A DNA stretch of 64,000 bases from Paractinoplanes atraurantiacus (GCF_900215205.1 NZ_OBDY01000007.1:248001-312000); one strand, 5' to 3'; shown: positions 24,990 through 33,803, counted from the stretch's first letter. The notes: generated from the sequence alone by a model not told the origin. Program-made: numbers and translations.

Positions 24990-25205
24990 GCCCTCCGCGC
25001 CGCCGAACGCATCCTCCGCTCGCGGGCCTTCCCCGCGCTGCAGCCTTCCGCGCCGCGGAGCGCATTTCCCTCTCGCGGCCTTTTCCCCACGCCGCAGCCC
25101 TCCGCGCCGCCGAGCGCAATTCCCTCTCGCGGCCTTTTCCCCACGCCGCAGCCCTCCGCGCCGCCGAGCGTAATTCCCTCTCGCGGCCTTCCCCGGCGCC
25201 GCAGG
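24990..25205. repeat. 54-bp intergenic minisatellite
   Basis: The 402-bp stretch 24851-25252 between the convergent MMPL and SsuD genes holds no convincing gene. It contains about four copies of a 54-bp unit; the two best run from 25081 and 25135 and share TTTTCCCCACGCCGCAGCCC followed by TCCGCGCCGCCGAGCG. Copies toward 24990 are more diverged. Because 54 is a multiple of three, open frames run through it, but the product would be a simple Arg/Gly-rich repeat with no start signal. Confidence 0.8.
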
Positions 25206-25252
25206 CCCTTCACGCGGCGGGGTCTCCTGCCTGACGAGTCCGCAGCACATCG

Positions 25253-26404
25253 TTACGAAGGGGACGGGGCGGCGGTCGGGACGCCGGCGAAGGGGATTGC
25301 TGTCGTGGCGGCGGCGTTGCCTCCCGCGGGGTGGCGCCAGACGCCGCGGCGGGCCAGTTCGGGCAGGACGCCCTCGCCGAACCAGTAGGCCTCCTCGAGG
25401 TGTGGGTAGCCGGACAGGATGAACTCGCTGATGCCGAGCTCCGCGTACTCCTGGATGCGGTCGGCGACCTCGGTGTGGCTGCCGACCAGGGCGGTGCCGG
25501 CGCCGCCGCGGACCAGGCCGACGCCCGCCCACAGGTTGGGCGCGACGACCAGGCCGTCGCGGTTGCCGCCGTGCAGGTCGAGCATGCGGCGCTGGCCCTC
25601 GGACTCGCTCTTGCGCAGGCCCGCCTGCACGGCCGCGATCGCGCTCTCGTCGACGTTCTGCAGCAGCCGGTCCGCTTCCCGCCACGCCGCCTCGGAAGTG
25701 TCGCGGCTGATCACGTGCAGCCGGATGCCGAAGCGCATGTCCGGCTTGAGCTGCCTGATCCACTCAAGCTTCTGCTTGACTGAGTCAGGCGGCTCCCCCC
25801 ACGTCAGATAGACGTCGGCGTGGGCGGCGGCGACCGGGCCCGCGGCCTGCGAGGAGCCACCGAAGTAGATCTCCGGAGCGGGATCGGGCACCTTGGTCAG
25901 CCGGGCCCCCTCGACCTGCAGATGCTCGCCCACGAAATCGACGGTCTCGCCCCGGAACAAGGCCTGGACGATCCCCAGGAATTCGGCCGTACGGGCGTAC
26001 CGCGCGTCCTTGTCGAGGAAGTCGCCGAACTGACGCTGCTCCTTCGACTCGCCGCCGGTGACCACGTTGAGCAGCAGGCGGCCGCCGGACAACCGCTGGA
26101 AGCTCGACGACATCTGCGCGGCCAGGGTCGGCGAGATCAGGCCGGGCCGGAACGCGACCAGGAACTTGAGCCGCTCGGTGACCTCGCTGAGCATGGCCGT
26201 GGTGATCCAGGCGTCCTCGCACCAGGCCCCGGTCGGGGTGAGCGCCCCGACGAAGCCGAGTTGCTCGGCGCTGCGCGCGATCTGCCCGAGGTAGCCGATG
26301 GTCAGGGGGCGCACGCCGCCGGCCGCGCCGACCGGCACGCCGTGGCCGCCGCCGACGATGTCGCGGCTGTCGCCGTTGGTCGGCAGAAACCAGTGAAAGT
26401 CCAT
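25253..26404 (-). CDS. ssuD: SsuD-like FMNH2-dependent alkanesulfonate monooxygenase
   Basis: 383 aa from ATG 26404; GTG 26413 is possible. It follows the luciferase-like (LLM) SsuD subgroup: MDFHWFLPTNGDSR, SLQRLSGGRLLLNVVTGG equivalent (SSSFQRLSGGRLLLNVVTGGESKEQR), YFGGSSQAAGPVAAAHADVYLTWGEP and a C-terminal FILSGYPHLEEAYWFGEGVLP. It desulfonates alkanesulfonates to aldehyde and sulfite using reduced FMN. Divergent from a sulfite oxidase-like gene, which could oxidise the sulfite released. The last 20 residues are Ala/Pro-rich. Confidence 0.85.
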   Translation of the reverse strand: MDFHWFLPTNGDSRDIVGGGHGVPVGAAGGVRPLTIGYLGQIARSAEQLGFVGALTPTGAWCEDAWITTAMLSEVTERLKFLVAFRPGLISPTLAAQMSSSFQRLSGGRLLLNVVTGGESKEQRQFGDFLDKDARYARTAEFLGIVQALFRGETVDFVGEHLQVEGARLTKVPDPAPEIYFGGSSQAAGPVAAAHADVYLTWGEPPDSVKQKLEWIRQLKPDMRFGIRLHVISRDTSEAAWREADRLLQNVDESAIAAVQAGLRKSESEGQRRMLDLHGGNRDGLVVAPNLWAGVGLVRGGAGTALVGSHTEVADRIQEYAELGISEFILSGYPHLEEAYWFGEGVLPELARRGVWRHPAGGNAAATTAIPFAGVPTAAPSPS

Positions 26405-26411
26405 GCGCGTC

Positions 26412-26445
26412 ACCCTATCCCCATCTCCTATAGTGCCGATAGGGT
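26412..26445. promoter_or_regulatory. Divergent ssuD/sulfite oxidase control region
   Basis: ACCCTATC (26412-26419) and GATAGGGT (26438-26445) are perfect 8-bp arms. Inside, CCTA (26427-26430) and TAGG (26440-26443) are separated by 9 bp, the same CCTA-N9-TAGG layout seen upstream of other sulfur genes in this window at 35808 and 39240. The whole 48-bp divergent promoter is occupied by this element. Confidence 0.55.
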
Positions 26446-26452
26446 TAGCGCC

Positions 26453-27847
26453 ATGGATGAGCTTGAATACGACTCGTTGCGGCTGCGCCAGTGGCGCTCC
26501 GGGCAGGCGCGGGGCTTCTCGCGGCGGTCCTTCCTGGCCCTGACCGGCGCGGCCTCCGTGGCCGCTTCGGCCGCGCTCGCCGGCGCGGCCTCGTCCGCCG
26601 CTTCCGGCGCCGCCGGTTCAGCGGGCGGCTCCGGAGCCGGCTCTTCCGCCGGCGCTGCCGCCGCAGCCGACCTGGCCGCTGCCGAGGCGGCCGGAGCTGG
26701 TGCCGAGGCGGGCGGCGCGGCCGGAGCGGGTGCCGAGGCGGGCGGCGCGGCCGGGGCCGGCGCGGGCGTCGCCGCCGGGCCGATCGTCAAGCCGCTGCCG
26801 GCCGAGCTGTTCAAGGTCTTCGACACCAACGCGGAGACGCGCTGGTCGGCCCTGAAGGACGTCGGCTACCACGTGCCGGTGGATCGCTTCTTCGTCCGCA
26901 ACCACACAAGTACACCGTTGATTGACAGTGCCACCTGGGCGCTTGAGATCTTCGGGGCGGGCCTGCGCGGCGGCCCCAAGACCTTCACGCTGGCCGACCT
27001 GCGGCGCCTGCCGTCGGTCACCCGGTCGGTCGCCGTCGAGTGCGCCGGGAACGGCCGCGGCTACTTCGCCTCCCAGCAGGGCCAGACCGTCTCGGGCACG
27101 GCGTGGGGCCTGGGCGCGGTGGGCGTCGGCCGCTGGCGGGGCGTACGCCTGTCGACCGTGCTCCGCAAGGCCGGCATCGGCCGGCACGCGGTCGACGTGC
27201 AGGCCTCCGGCCTGGACCCGAACTTCGTCAGCGGCGGCGTCGACCTCGGCCCGGTGCGCCGCCCGATGCCGGTCAGCAAGGCGCTTGACGATGTCATCCT
27301 GGCGTACGAACTGAACGGGGCGCCCCTGCCCCCGGATCACGGTTTCCCCGTACGCCTGGTGGTCCCGTCCTGGATCGGCATTTCCTCGATCAAGTGGGTC
27401 GGCCGGATCGAGGTCTCCGACGAGCCGCTCTTCTCGCCGTGGAACACGCAGTTCTACCGCCTGTTCGGCCCCGAATTCCCGGCCGAGGGCCTGCCGTTCG
27501 ACCGGCAGTCGATCAAGAGCGCGTTCGAGCTGGACCCGGGCGCGGTCTTCCCCGCCGGAAGCACCACCCGCCTGACGGGCCGCTCCTGGTCGGCGGCCGG
27601 CCGCATCAGGCGCGTCGACGTCTCCACCGACGGCGGCACCACCTGGCGGCGCGCCCGCTTCACCGGCCGTTCCCCGGACGCCGCCTGGCAGCCCTGGCAG
27701 ATCGACTGGCGCCCGGCGGCGGGCGACCACGTTCTGCTGGCCCGCGCCACCGACGTCCACGGCAACACCCAGCCAGCCGTGGCCCGCTTCAACACTCTGG
27801 GCTACCTCTTCGACGCGGCCGTCAAGGTCCCGGTCACCGCGGCCTGA
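26453..27847 (+). CDS. Sulfite oxidase-family molybdopterin enzyme, Tat-exported
   Basis: 464 aa from ATG 26453. The N-terminus carries a twin-arginine signal (SRRSFLALTGAASVAASAALAGA). About 65 residues of Ala/Gly repeats (AGAGAEAGGA type) form a linker, then the molybdopterin domain with RFFVRNHTSTP, the Mo-ligating Cys in VECAGNGRGYF (about residue 196) and the C-terminal dimerisation domain with DVSTDGGTTWRRA. It would oxidise sulfite or a related substrate outside the membrane. Paired divergently with ssuD. Confidence 0.85.
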   Translation: MDELEYDSLRLRQWRSGQARGFSRRSFLALTGAASVAASAALAGAASSAASGAAGSAGGSGAGSSAGAAAAADLAAAEAAGAGAEAGGAAGAGAEAGGAAGAGAGVAAGPIVKPLPAELFKVFDTNAETRWSALKDVGYHVPVDRFFVRNHTSTPLIDSATWALEIFGAGLRGGPKTFTLADLRRLPSVTRSVAVECAGNGRGYFASQQGQTVSGTAWGLGAVGVGRWRGVRLSTVLRKAGIGRHAVDVQASGLDPNFVSGGVDLGPVRRPMPVSKALDDVILAYELNGAPLPPDHGFPVRLVVPSWIGISSIKWVGRIEVSDEPLFSPWNTQFYRLFGPEFPAEGLPFDRQSIKSAFELDPGAVFPAGSTTRLTGRSWSAAGRIRRVDVSTDGGTTWRRARFTGRSPDAAWQPWQIDWRPAAGDHVLLARATDVHGNTQPAVARFNTLGYLFDAAVKVPVTAA

Positions 27848-27944
27848 CCCCCGACGCGGGTCACGGCGATTCCGCCCTGGTCGCCAGGACCCGACCAACG
27901 GCCGCGGCGATCGGGCCCCCAATCACCGCGGCCGGCCCCGGCCA

Positions 27945-28370
27945 CGGCGACCGGCCCGGCGCAACACTCATGCCCGCCGCCATGACTGGACCGCAGTACC
28001 GCCCCGCCGTCCCCGCGCCCGATCCCGACGGCGGGTTCGTCCCGATCAAGGCGACCGGTCCGGCGCAACTGTCATGCCCGCCGCCATGGCCGGACCCGCG
28101 GCACCGTCAAGTTCTGTCCCCGCGCCCGATCCCGACGGCGCGCTCGCCCCGACCACGGAGACCGGCCCCCACCTGGCTTCCGGCAGCGGATTGCTCCCGG
28201 TCACGAACGCCGGCGCCGCTTGGATTTCCGCGGCGGATTGCTCGCGGGCGCGACGGCCGGCCGCGCTCGGGTTCCCGCGGCGGAAAGGTCCTGCTACGAC
28301 GCTCGGCCACGCTTGGTTCCGAAGCGGAATGCTCCCGTTTGCGACGGCCGGCCGCGCTTGGTTTCGGGGT
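27945..28370. repeat. Intergenic repeats (about 104-bp duplication and 47-bp tandem units)
   Basis: The 538-bp stretch 27848-28385 has no supportable gene. A segment beginning GGCGACCGG, including CATGCCCGCCGCCATG at 27969 and again at 28073, and ending GCGCCCGATCCCGACGGCG, is present twice, 104 bp apart. From 28186 to about 28370 four imperfect units of 44-47 bp follow, each with GCGGA (28186, 28233, 28280, 28324) and a CGGCCGGCCGCGCT-like half. The repeats accumulate between two converging transcription units. Confidence 0.65.
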
Positions 28371-28459
28371 GAGTTGGTCGCGTTGCTACGGTTTGATCGA
28401 CAGGGGTACGGGCTGGCCCTGCTGGACGTCCAGGATGGCGCGGTCGCCGAGGGGCTTGG

Positions 28460-29242
28460 TCAGCTCGGCCGTGGCGGTGCGGGGAAGCCGATCATCGGGC
28501 AGATTTCGTTGGCCGCGTGGCGGTGCTCGTCGACGATGACGACCACGGCGTGGGCCGACTCGACCGCGCGGGCGGTGTAGTCGGCGCCGCAGGGCTCGCT
28601 TGCCGCGGACCGCGAACCGGTCACCTTGACGGTCACGGTTCGGCCCGAGACGGTCGCCGACTCGGCGGCCGGGCCGCCCGCGGTTCCCGGCGGTGGCGTG
28701 TAGGTCTGGGCGCCCGACGGGGCCACCGCGACCCGGGTGATCCGGAAGGCGCTGCCCTTCAGTGTGAACTCCCAGGCCGGCACCGTGGCCTCGCCGCGGG
28801 TGGTCGGGATCCGGGTGGTGGTCAGCTTCGCGCCGGTCACCGGAACCGGCGTACAACCCAAGCACTCTCCGCCTTTCTCGGCCATCACCTGGCCGAGCGC
28901 GTCGCCGGCGCCGATCAGCGGCACCTCGAGGCGCTCGCCGCCGGCCCAGATCACCGTGCCGGTTGCGCGGGGAGCGACGGGAAGCTCGGCGGCCGCCTCG
29001 ATCCGCCCGGCCCCGATGGCCGCCTTGTAGTGCTCGTTCGCCTGCTCGAGGCTGCCCACCGATCCGGTCAGCCCGCCCGCCGGCACGAAGCGCGCCGCCC
29101 CGACCGCCTTCTCGTAGCTGGCGAGCACGTCCCGCGCCCGCTGTTCCGCCTGGACCGGCGGCGGTTCCTCGGCGGGTGCGACCGGCGACGCGCAACCGCC
29201 GATCGCCGTCAGCGCGACCATCGCGGTGAGCCGGCGCTTCAT
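28460..29242 (-). CDS. Lipoprotein of unknown function, frameshifted C-terminus
   Basis: 260 aa as read. Signal and lipobox LTAIGGC (Cys 17) mark a lipoprotein. The protein is a paralogue of the next gene upstream, with shared ARFVPAGGLTG, ECLGCTPVPVTGAKLTT, VPAWEFTL and CGADYTARAVES. After GFP the reading frame is lost: the other frame continues RTATAELTKPLGDRAILDVQ to a stop at 28386 and matches the paralogue's end. One base appears missing in the C run at 28481-28484 (plus strand GGGG). So the true or ancestral gene spans 28386-29242. Role unknown. Confidence 0.75.
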   Translation of the reverse strand: MKRRLTAMVALTAIGGCASPVAPAEEPPPVQAEQRARDVLASYEKAVGAARFVPAGGLTGSVGSLEQANEHYKAAIGAGRIEAAAELPVAPRATGTVIWAGGERLEVPLIGAGDALGQVMAEKGGECLGCTPVPVTGAKLTTTRIPTTRGEATVPAWEFTLKGSAFRITRVAVAPSGAQTYTPPPGTAGGPAAESATVSGRTVTVKVTGSRSAASEPCGADYTARAVESAHAVVVIVDEHRHAANEICPMIGFPAPPRPS

Positions 29243-30090
29243 CTCGGGCCTACTTCCAGCGGTACGGGCATGCCGTACTCCACGTCCAGCACGGGCCGTT
29301 CACCGAGCGGCTCGGCGAGCTCCACCGTCGCCGTCCGTGCATGGCCGACGGCGTCGCAGCTGTCGAAACCCCAGCGGTGCTTCTTCGCGGAGATGACGAC
29401 GACGACCGCGTTCGGAGATTCGACCGTACGGGCGGTGTAGTCGGCGCCGCAGGTCTCGCTCGCCGGCCCCTCGGCCCCGGTGAACGTGACGGTCAAGGCG
29501 TTGCCGGCCAGGGTCGCCGACTCGGCCGCGGGCGCGCCGGAGCTTCCCGCCGGAGGCGTGTAGCGCACGGCGGCCGAGTCGGCGACCGCCACCCGCGTCA
29601 CGCGGAAGGCGCTGTCGGCGAGGGTGAACTCCCAGGCGGGCACGGAGGCGACGCCCCGGCTCGTCGCGATCGGGACCGTGGTCAGGCGCGCTCCGGTGAC
29701 CGGAACCGGGGCGCAGCCGGGGCATGCGGAGGCGACGCCCTCGCCGTTCACCCGGCCGAGGGCTTCCGGCGCCCCGATGAGAGGCACGGCGATCGCGTCC
29801 CCGCTCCTCCAGGTCACCTGGCCGGTCTGTTCGGGTTTCCCGGGCAGGGCGCCCACCGCTTCGAGGAGCCCGGCCCCGATGCCGTCCTGGTACTGCTCGT
29901 TGCGCTCCTCGAGAGCGCCGGCGTAGTCGGTCAAGGGCCCGGCCGGCACGAACCTCGGGCCGTCACCGACCGCACGGACCGCCTCGTCGTAGCGCGCCAG
30001 GATCTCCCGCGCCCGCTTGTCGGCCGGCACCGGCCCGGCGCAGCCCGCGGCCACCACCGCCAGCGCCATGCCCACGATCCAGCGCCTCAT
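29239..30090 (-). CDS. Lipoprotein of unknown function with CxxC motif
   Basis: 283 aa. Signal peptide ends at lipobox VAAGC (Cys 17). A conserved CPGC (CxxC) precedes APVPVTGARLTTVPI, with further cysteines in ETCGADYTART and FDSCDAVGH, all shared with the tandem paralogue downstream (4-bp ATGA overlap). This pattern suggests disulfides or metal binding in the extracytoplasmic domain. The C-terminus ends LDVEYGMPVPLEVGPR. No family recognised. Confidence 0.75.
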   Translation of the reverse strand: MRRWIVGMALAVVAAGCAGPVPADKRAREILARYDEAVRAVGDGPRFVPAGPLTDYAGALEERNEQYQDGIGAGLLEAVGALPGKPEQTGQVTWRSGDAIAVPLIGAPEALGRVNGEGVASACPGCAPVPVTGARLTTVPIATSRGVASVPAWEFTLADSAFRVTRVAVADSAAVRYTPPAGSSGAPAAESATLAGNALTVTFTGAEGPASETCGADYTARTVESPNAVVVVISAKKHRWGFDSCDAVGHARTATVELAEPLGERPVLDVEYGMPVPLEVGPR

Positions 30091-30234
30091 GCCGCCGTTC
30101 CTCCCCCGGTCACGGACCCGCGAGGTTCGCCACCGGGTGGGTTCGGGGCGGTGCGGACATGCGACCGCCGCCGGGCCGGGAGCCGGACCGGCGGCGGGTG
30201 GGCCGCATCAGCCACGCGGAGAGGATAACCGAGA

Positions 30235-31080
30235 TCAGCCGACGGGTCCTCTCGGGACGTCACCCCTGAGCGTGATCCGGTGCATGACGCGGCGGGCGTC
30301 GCCGTAGTCGCGGTTGGCGTAGTGGGCCGTGCTGCGGTTGTCCCACATGGCCACGTCGCCGGGGCGCCAGCGGTGGCGGACGATGTGCTCGGGTTTGGTC
30401 AGGTGGGCGTAGAGCAGGTCCAGGATGGCCCGGCTCTCGAACTCGGAGACGCCGGTGATGTGCGAGGTGAAGCCGGGGTTGACGAAGATGCCCTTGCGGC
30501 CGGTCTCGGGGTGCACGCGGACGACCGGGTGCTCGACCGGGTCGAGGCGGGTGACCACCTCGCCGTCCCACTCGTTGCCCTGGCCGCCGCGGCGCTGGGC
30601 CAGGTAGTAGCCGAACTCGCGGGTGCCGTCGTGCACCGCGGTGAGCTTGTCGGCCAAATGCTTGACCGGCTCGGACAGGGACTCATAGGCGAGCTGGCTG
30701 TCGGCCCAGTTGGTGTCCCCGCCGGCCGGGGGCAGGGTCACGGCGCGCAGGACCGAGCCGAGGGGTGGGCGCCGCATGAAGGTGACATCGGTGTGCCAGA
30801 CGTCGGCGAAGCCGTTGTCGGTGCTGTCGAGGGCGTACACCTCGGGGTGGGCCTCGTCGACGCCGCCGACCACCGGGTGGGAGGCGGTGAGCTCGCCGAT
30901 CCGGCGGCCCAGGGTGACCTGGGCGTCGTCGTCGAGGGTCTGGTCGCGGAAGAACAGCACCTTGCGCTCGACCAGCGCGGCCCTGATCTCGGCGATCTCG
31001 TCGTCGGTGGCGGTGGCCAGGTCGGCCCCGTGCACGACGGCGCCGAAGTGCGGGCCGAGCGGTTCGTACTCCTTGATCAT
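30235..31080 (-). CDS. tauD: TauD/TfdA-family Fe(II)/2-oxoglutarate dioxygenase
   Basis: 281 aa from ATG 31080, with AGGAGG about 8 bases upstream and an ATGA overlap with the ATPase gene. The facial triad is visible: H-x-D in VWHTDVTFM and the distal His in DNRSTAHYANRDYG, with the 2-oxoglutarate-binding Arg in RRVMHRITLRGD. TauD converts taurine to sulfite and aminoacetaldehyde. It is the last gene of a four-gene transport and catabolism operon for sulfonates. Confidence 0.9.
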   Translation of the reverse strand: MIKEYEPLGPHFGAVVHGADLATATDDEIAEIRAALVERKVLFFRDQTLDDDAQVTLGRRIGELTASHPVVGGVDEAHPEVYALDSTDNGFADVWHTDVTFMRRPPLGSVLRAVTLPPAGGDTNWADSQLAYESLSEPVKHLADKLTAVHDGTREFGYYLAQRRGGQGNEWDGEVVTRLDPVEHPVVRVHPETGRKGIFVNPGFTSHITGVSEFESRAILDLLYAHLTKPEHIVRHRWRPGDVAMWDNRSTAHYANRDYGDARRVMHRITLRGDVPRGPVG

Positions 31081-31901
31081 GCGGGTACCTCCTGTGATCG
31101 GGATCGGACGGCGGCGCCGATCTCGGCCCGCAGCGCGGCGAAGCGGGGCAGGCCGCGCAGCTCGTCGGGGGCGAGCCCGGCGCGGGGCAGGTCGATGGGC
31201 AGGTCCAGGGCGATGCGGCCGGGGCGCGGGGTCAGCACGATCACGCGGCTGCCGAGGAAGACCGCCTCGTCGACGCTGTGGGTGACGAACACGCACGTAC
31301 GGCCGGTCTCGTGGCTCACCCGCCGCAGATCCTCCTGGAGCCGTTCGCGGGTGAGCGCGTCCAGGGCGGCGAACGGCTCGTCGAGCAACAGCAGCGGGTT
31401 CTCGACGGCGAGGGCACGGGCGATGGCGACCCGCTGCTGCTGGCCGCCGCTGATCTGCCACGTCCGGCGCTTGGCCACATCATGCAGCCCCACTCGCTCG
31501 AGCAGCTGGTTGACTCTGTCCGGCGTCGCGGGCAACCCCGCGTACCGCAGAGCAAGCGCGACGTTCCCGCCCACGCTGCGCCACGGAAAGAGCCGGGGTT
31601 GCTGAAAGACGAGCCCCGCACCCCGCCCGGGCACGGGCGCCGACAGCCCACCGCCGCCCGAGCGGGGCTCGGGAGAGGGGGTGCCGGCGGTGCGGACCGA
31701 GCCAGAGGTGGGCTGTTCGAAGCCGGCGATCAGGCGCAGGAGCGTGGACTTGCCGCAGCCGGAGGCGCCGACCAGGACGAGGAACTCGCCACCCGGGACG
31801 GTGAGGTCGACCGGGCCGACCGCGGTCACGTCGCCGTAGCGGTGTTCGACGCCGGACAGGGCGACCGCATCGCCCGGGGAGGCCGGGTCAGCTGAGGACA
31901 T
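31077..31901 (-). CDS. tauB: Taurine/sulfonate ABC transporter ATPase
   Basis: 274 aa. Walker A GASGCGKS (about 52), Q-loop FQQPRLFPWRSVGGNVALAL, signature ISGGQQQRVAIARALAVE, Walker B LLLLDEPFAALD and H-loop FVTHSVDEAV; the PWRSV and DEPFAALD forms are typical of the SsuB/TauB group. Overlaps the binding-protein gene by 14 bp and tauD by 4 bp. Ssu and Tau assignment cannot be separated from sequence alone; tauD in the operon favours Tau. Confidence 0.85.
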   Translation of the reverse strand: MSSADPASPGDAVALSGVEHRYGDVTAVGPVDLTVPGGEFLVLVGASGCGKSTLLRLIAGFEQPTSGSVRTAGTPSPEPRSGGGGLSAPVPGRGAGLVFQQPRLFPWRSVGGNVALALRYAGLPATPDRVNQLLERVGLHDVAKRRTWQISGGQQQRVAIARALAVENPLLLLDEPFAALDALTRERLQEDLRRVSHETGRTCVFVTHSVDEAVFLGSRVIVLTPRPGRIALDLPIDLPRAGLAPDELRGLPRFAALRAEIGAAVRSRSQEVPA

Positions 31902-32913
31902 CGGGCAGGCCCTTGACGTAGATGGACTTCTGGACGTCGGTCAAGGAGGGGACGGCGTCGATCTTCTGCTGGGACTTGAGGAACTCGGCCGCGCTGACCA
32001 GGTTGCCGGCCAACTTGCCGACCGCGGCCTCCGTGCCCAGCCACTCCGGCGAGGACAGGTCGGCCGGCTTGAGGAAAACGCCCTGCGAGAGCTGGTCCTT
32101 GGCGTCGGCGGGGCTCAGGTTCAGCTCGGCCGCGACCGCCTTGGCCGCCGCGTCCGGGTCGTTCGCGATGACGTCCAGCGCCTGCGCCTCCACCTTGCGC
32201 CAGGCGTCGACCGCCTCCGGGTGCGCGTCGGCGAACGCTGTCGACACGACGCCCAGGTCCAGGGTGGGCTTGCCGGCTGTGGCCAGTTCGCGGCTGGCGA
32301 TCAGGACCTTGCCGGTCTTCTTGATCTCGGCCAGGGACGGCAGCCACGTGTACGCCGCGTCCAGGTCGCCGCGGGTCCACGCCGCCTGGATGTCCTGCGG
32401 CTCCAGATCGACGATGTCGACGTCCTTCTCGGCGAGCCCGGCCTGCTCCAGGGCGGCCAGCAGCGAGTAGTGCGCGGTCGACGCGAACGGCGTGGCCACC
32501 TTCTTGCCCTTGAGCGACGCCACATCCGTCACCCCGCTGCCGTTGCGGGCCACCAGCGCCTCGTTGTCGCCGGCCACGTCAAGGACGAAGGCCACCTTGT
32601 ACGGGATGTTCAGCGGCGCCGACAATCCACGCGCCACCGGGCTCGACCCGATCGCCGCGATGTCCACGCTCTTGGCCACGAACGCCGTGTTGATGCTCGC
32701 GCCGGAGTCGAACTTGGTCCACGTGATCTGGTAGTCGGGCAGGGCCTTCTCGAGCAGCCCCTGGTTCTTGACGATCAGGTCGCCGCTCGGGAACGCCTGG
32801 TACGCCAGGCGGATCGTCTTCTTGCCGGCGCTCGCTCCCCCACTGGCGGCCCCGTTGCCGCAGGCGGTCATCCCGATCGCGGCCACCACAAGGACGGAAA
32901 GCAACTTCTTCAC
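31888..32913 (-). CDS. tauA: Sulfonate/taurine ABC transporter substrate-binding lipoprotein
   Basis: 341 aa. Signal peptide with lipobox GMTACG (Cys 18). The body follows the SsuA/TauA/NMT1 pattern: IRLAYQAFPSGDLIVKNQGLLEKALPDYQITWTKFDSGASINTAFVAKSVDIAAIGSSPVARGL, then GKKVATPFASTAHYSLLAALEQAGL. It captures sulfonates outside the cell and delivers them to the permease. Second gene of the operon. Confidence 0.9.
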   Translation of the reverse strand: MKKLLSVLVVAAIGMTACGNGAASGGASAGKKTIRLAYQAFPSGDLIVKNQGLLEKALPDYQITWTKFDSGASINTAFVAKSVDIAAIGSSPVARGLSAPLNIPYKVAFVLDVAGDNEALVARNGSGVTDVASLKGKKVATPFASTAHYSLLAALEQAGLAEKDVDIVDLEPQDIQAAWTRGDLDAAYTWLPSLAEIKKTGKVLIASRELATAGKPTLDLGVVSTAFADAHPEAVDAWRKVEAQALDVIANDPDAAAKAVAAELNLSPADAKDQLSQGVFLKPADLSSPEWLGTEAAVGKLAGNLVSAAEFLKSQQKIDAVPSLTDVQKSIYVKGLPDVLS

Positions 32914-32928
32914 TGGGCAAACCCCTGT

Positions 32929-33777
32929 CTAGGCGCGGCCGCGCCACGGGATCAGCCGGTTCTCGGCCGTCCGCAGCAGGGCGTCGATGAGCAGGCCGGA
33001 AAGGCCGATGGCGAACAGACCGAGCACGACCACGTCGGTCTGTGAATAACGCTGGGCGTCGCGGACCATGCCGCCGATGCCGGGAACCCCGTTGATGGTC
33101 TCGGCCGCGACCACCGAGCTGTAGGCGACGCCGACCGCGAGCCGGACGCCGGTGAAGATCTCGGGCAGGGCGTGCGGCAGAGTCACGTCGCGGGTCACCT
33201 GCCAGCGGGTCGCGCCGAGCGCCCGGGCCGCCTCGACCAGGCCGGTCGGCGCGCCCTGCACGGCGGCCGCGGTGGCGACCGCGACCGGTGGCAGGGCGGC
33301 GATCGAGAGCAGCCACAGCTTCGGGGTCTCGTCGATGCCGAACCAGATGATGAACAGGCTGAAGTACGCCAGCGGCGGCAGCGCCCGCACGAACGTGACC
33401 ACCGGCTCGGTGACGACCCGCAGCCAGGTGACCGTGCCCATCAGCAGGCCCAGGACGAGGCCGCCGGCGACGCCGATCGCGGAGCCGATCAGGATGCGCC
33501 GCAGGCTCACCGCGAGGTGCTCGACGAGCAGGTGCCCGCTGTATCCCCGTACACCGTCATGAATGCTCGAGGTGACGACCAGCTGATGCCAGACCGCGCC
33601 GGATGAGGGAATGAAAGTCGGATTATTGGTGGTACGGGCGGCCAGCTCCCAGAGTCCATAGAGGACGACGAGCGCGAGCACCCGCAGGGCGACTCGCCGC
33701 CGGCGGTCGCCGGACGGCTTGGGGACCGGCCGCGGCAGCGCGGTCGCGACGGGTGGCGCATCGAGCGATGTGGTCAC
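32929..33777 (-). CDS. tauC: Taurine/sulfonate ABC transporter permease
   Basis: 282 aa, GTG start 33777, first gene of the operon. Six hydrophobic helices with the EAA-loop motif (GLVEAARALGATRWQVTRDVTLPHALPEIFTGVRL) place it in the BPD permease family of sulfonate importers. A TTCCTA half-site of the sulfur motif sits about 8 bp upstream. Confidence 0.9.
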   Translation of the reverse strand: MTTSLDAPPVATALPRPVPKPSGDRRRRVALRVLALVVLYGLWELAARTTNNPTFIPSSGAVWHQLVVTSSIHDGVRGYSGHLLVEHLAVSLRRILIGSAIGVAGGLVLGLLMGTVTWLRVVTEPVVTFVRALPPLAYFSLFIIWFGIDETPKLWLLSIAALPPVAVATAAAVQGAPTGLVEAARALGATRWQVTRDVTLPHALPEIFTGVRLAVGVAYSSVVAAETINGVPGIGGMVRDAQRYSQTDVVVLGLFAIGLSGLLIDALLRTAENRLIPWRGRA

Positions 33778-33784
33778 GCGCTAA

Positions 33785-33803
33785 TTCCTACTAGACCCAT
33801 CGA
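33785..33803. promoter_or_regulatory. TTCCTA half-site upstream of the tau operon
   Basis: TTCCTA at 33785-33790 aligns with the left half of the CCTA-N9-TAGG elements at 26427, 35808 and 39240. The right half here reads TCGA rather than TAGG, so the match is only partial. Position relative to the start is the same as in the other three. Confidence 0.3.

Noticed and set aside
24875..25213. 112-codon minus-strand repeat-protein frame in the 54-bp minisatellite
   Set aside because: No start signal, Gly/Arg-only repeat composition, and it follows from the 54-bp period being a multiple of three.
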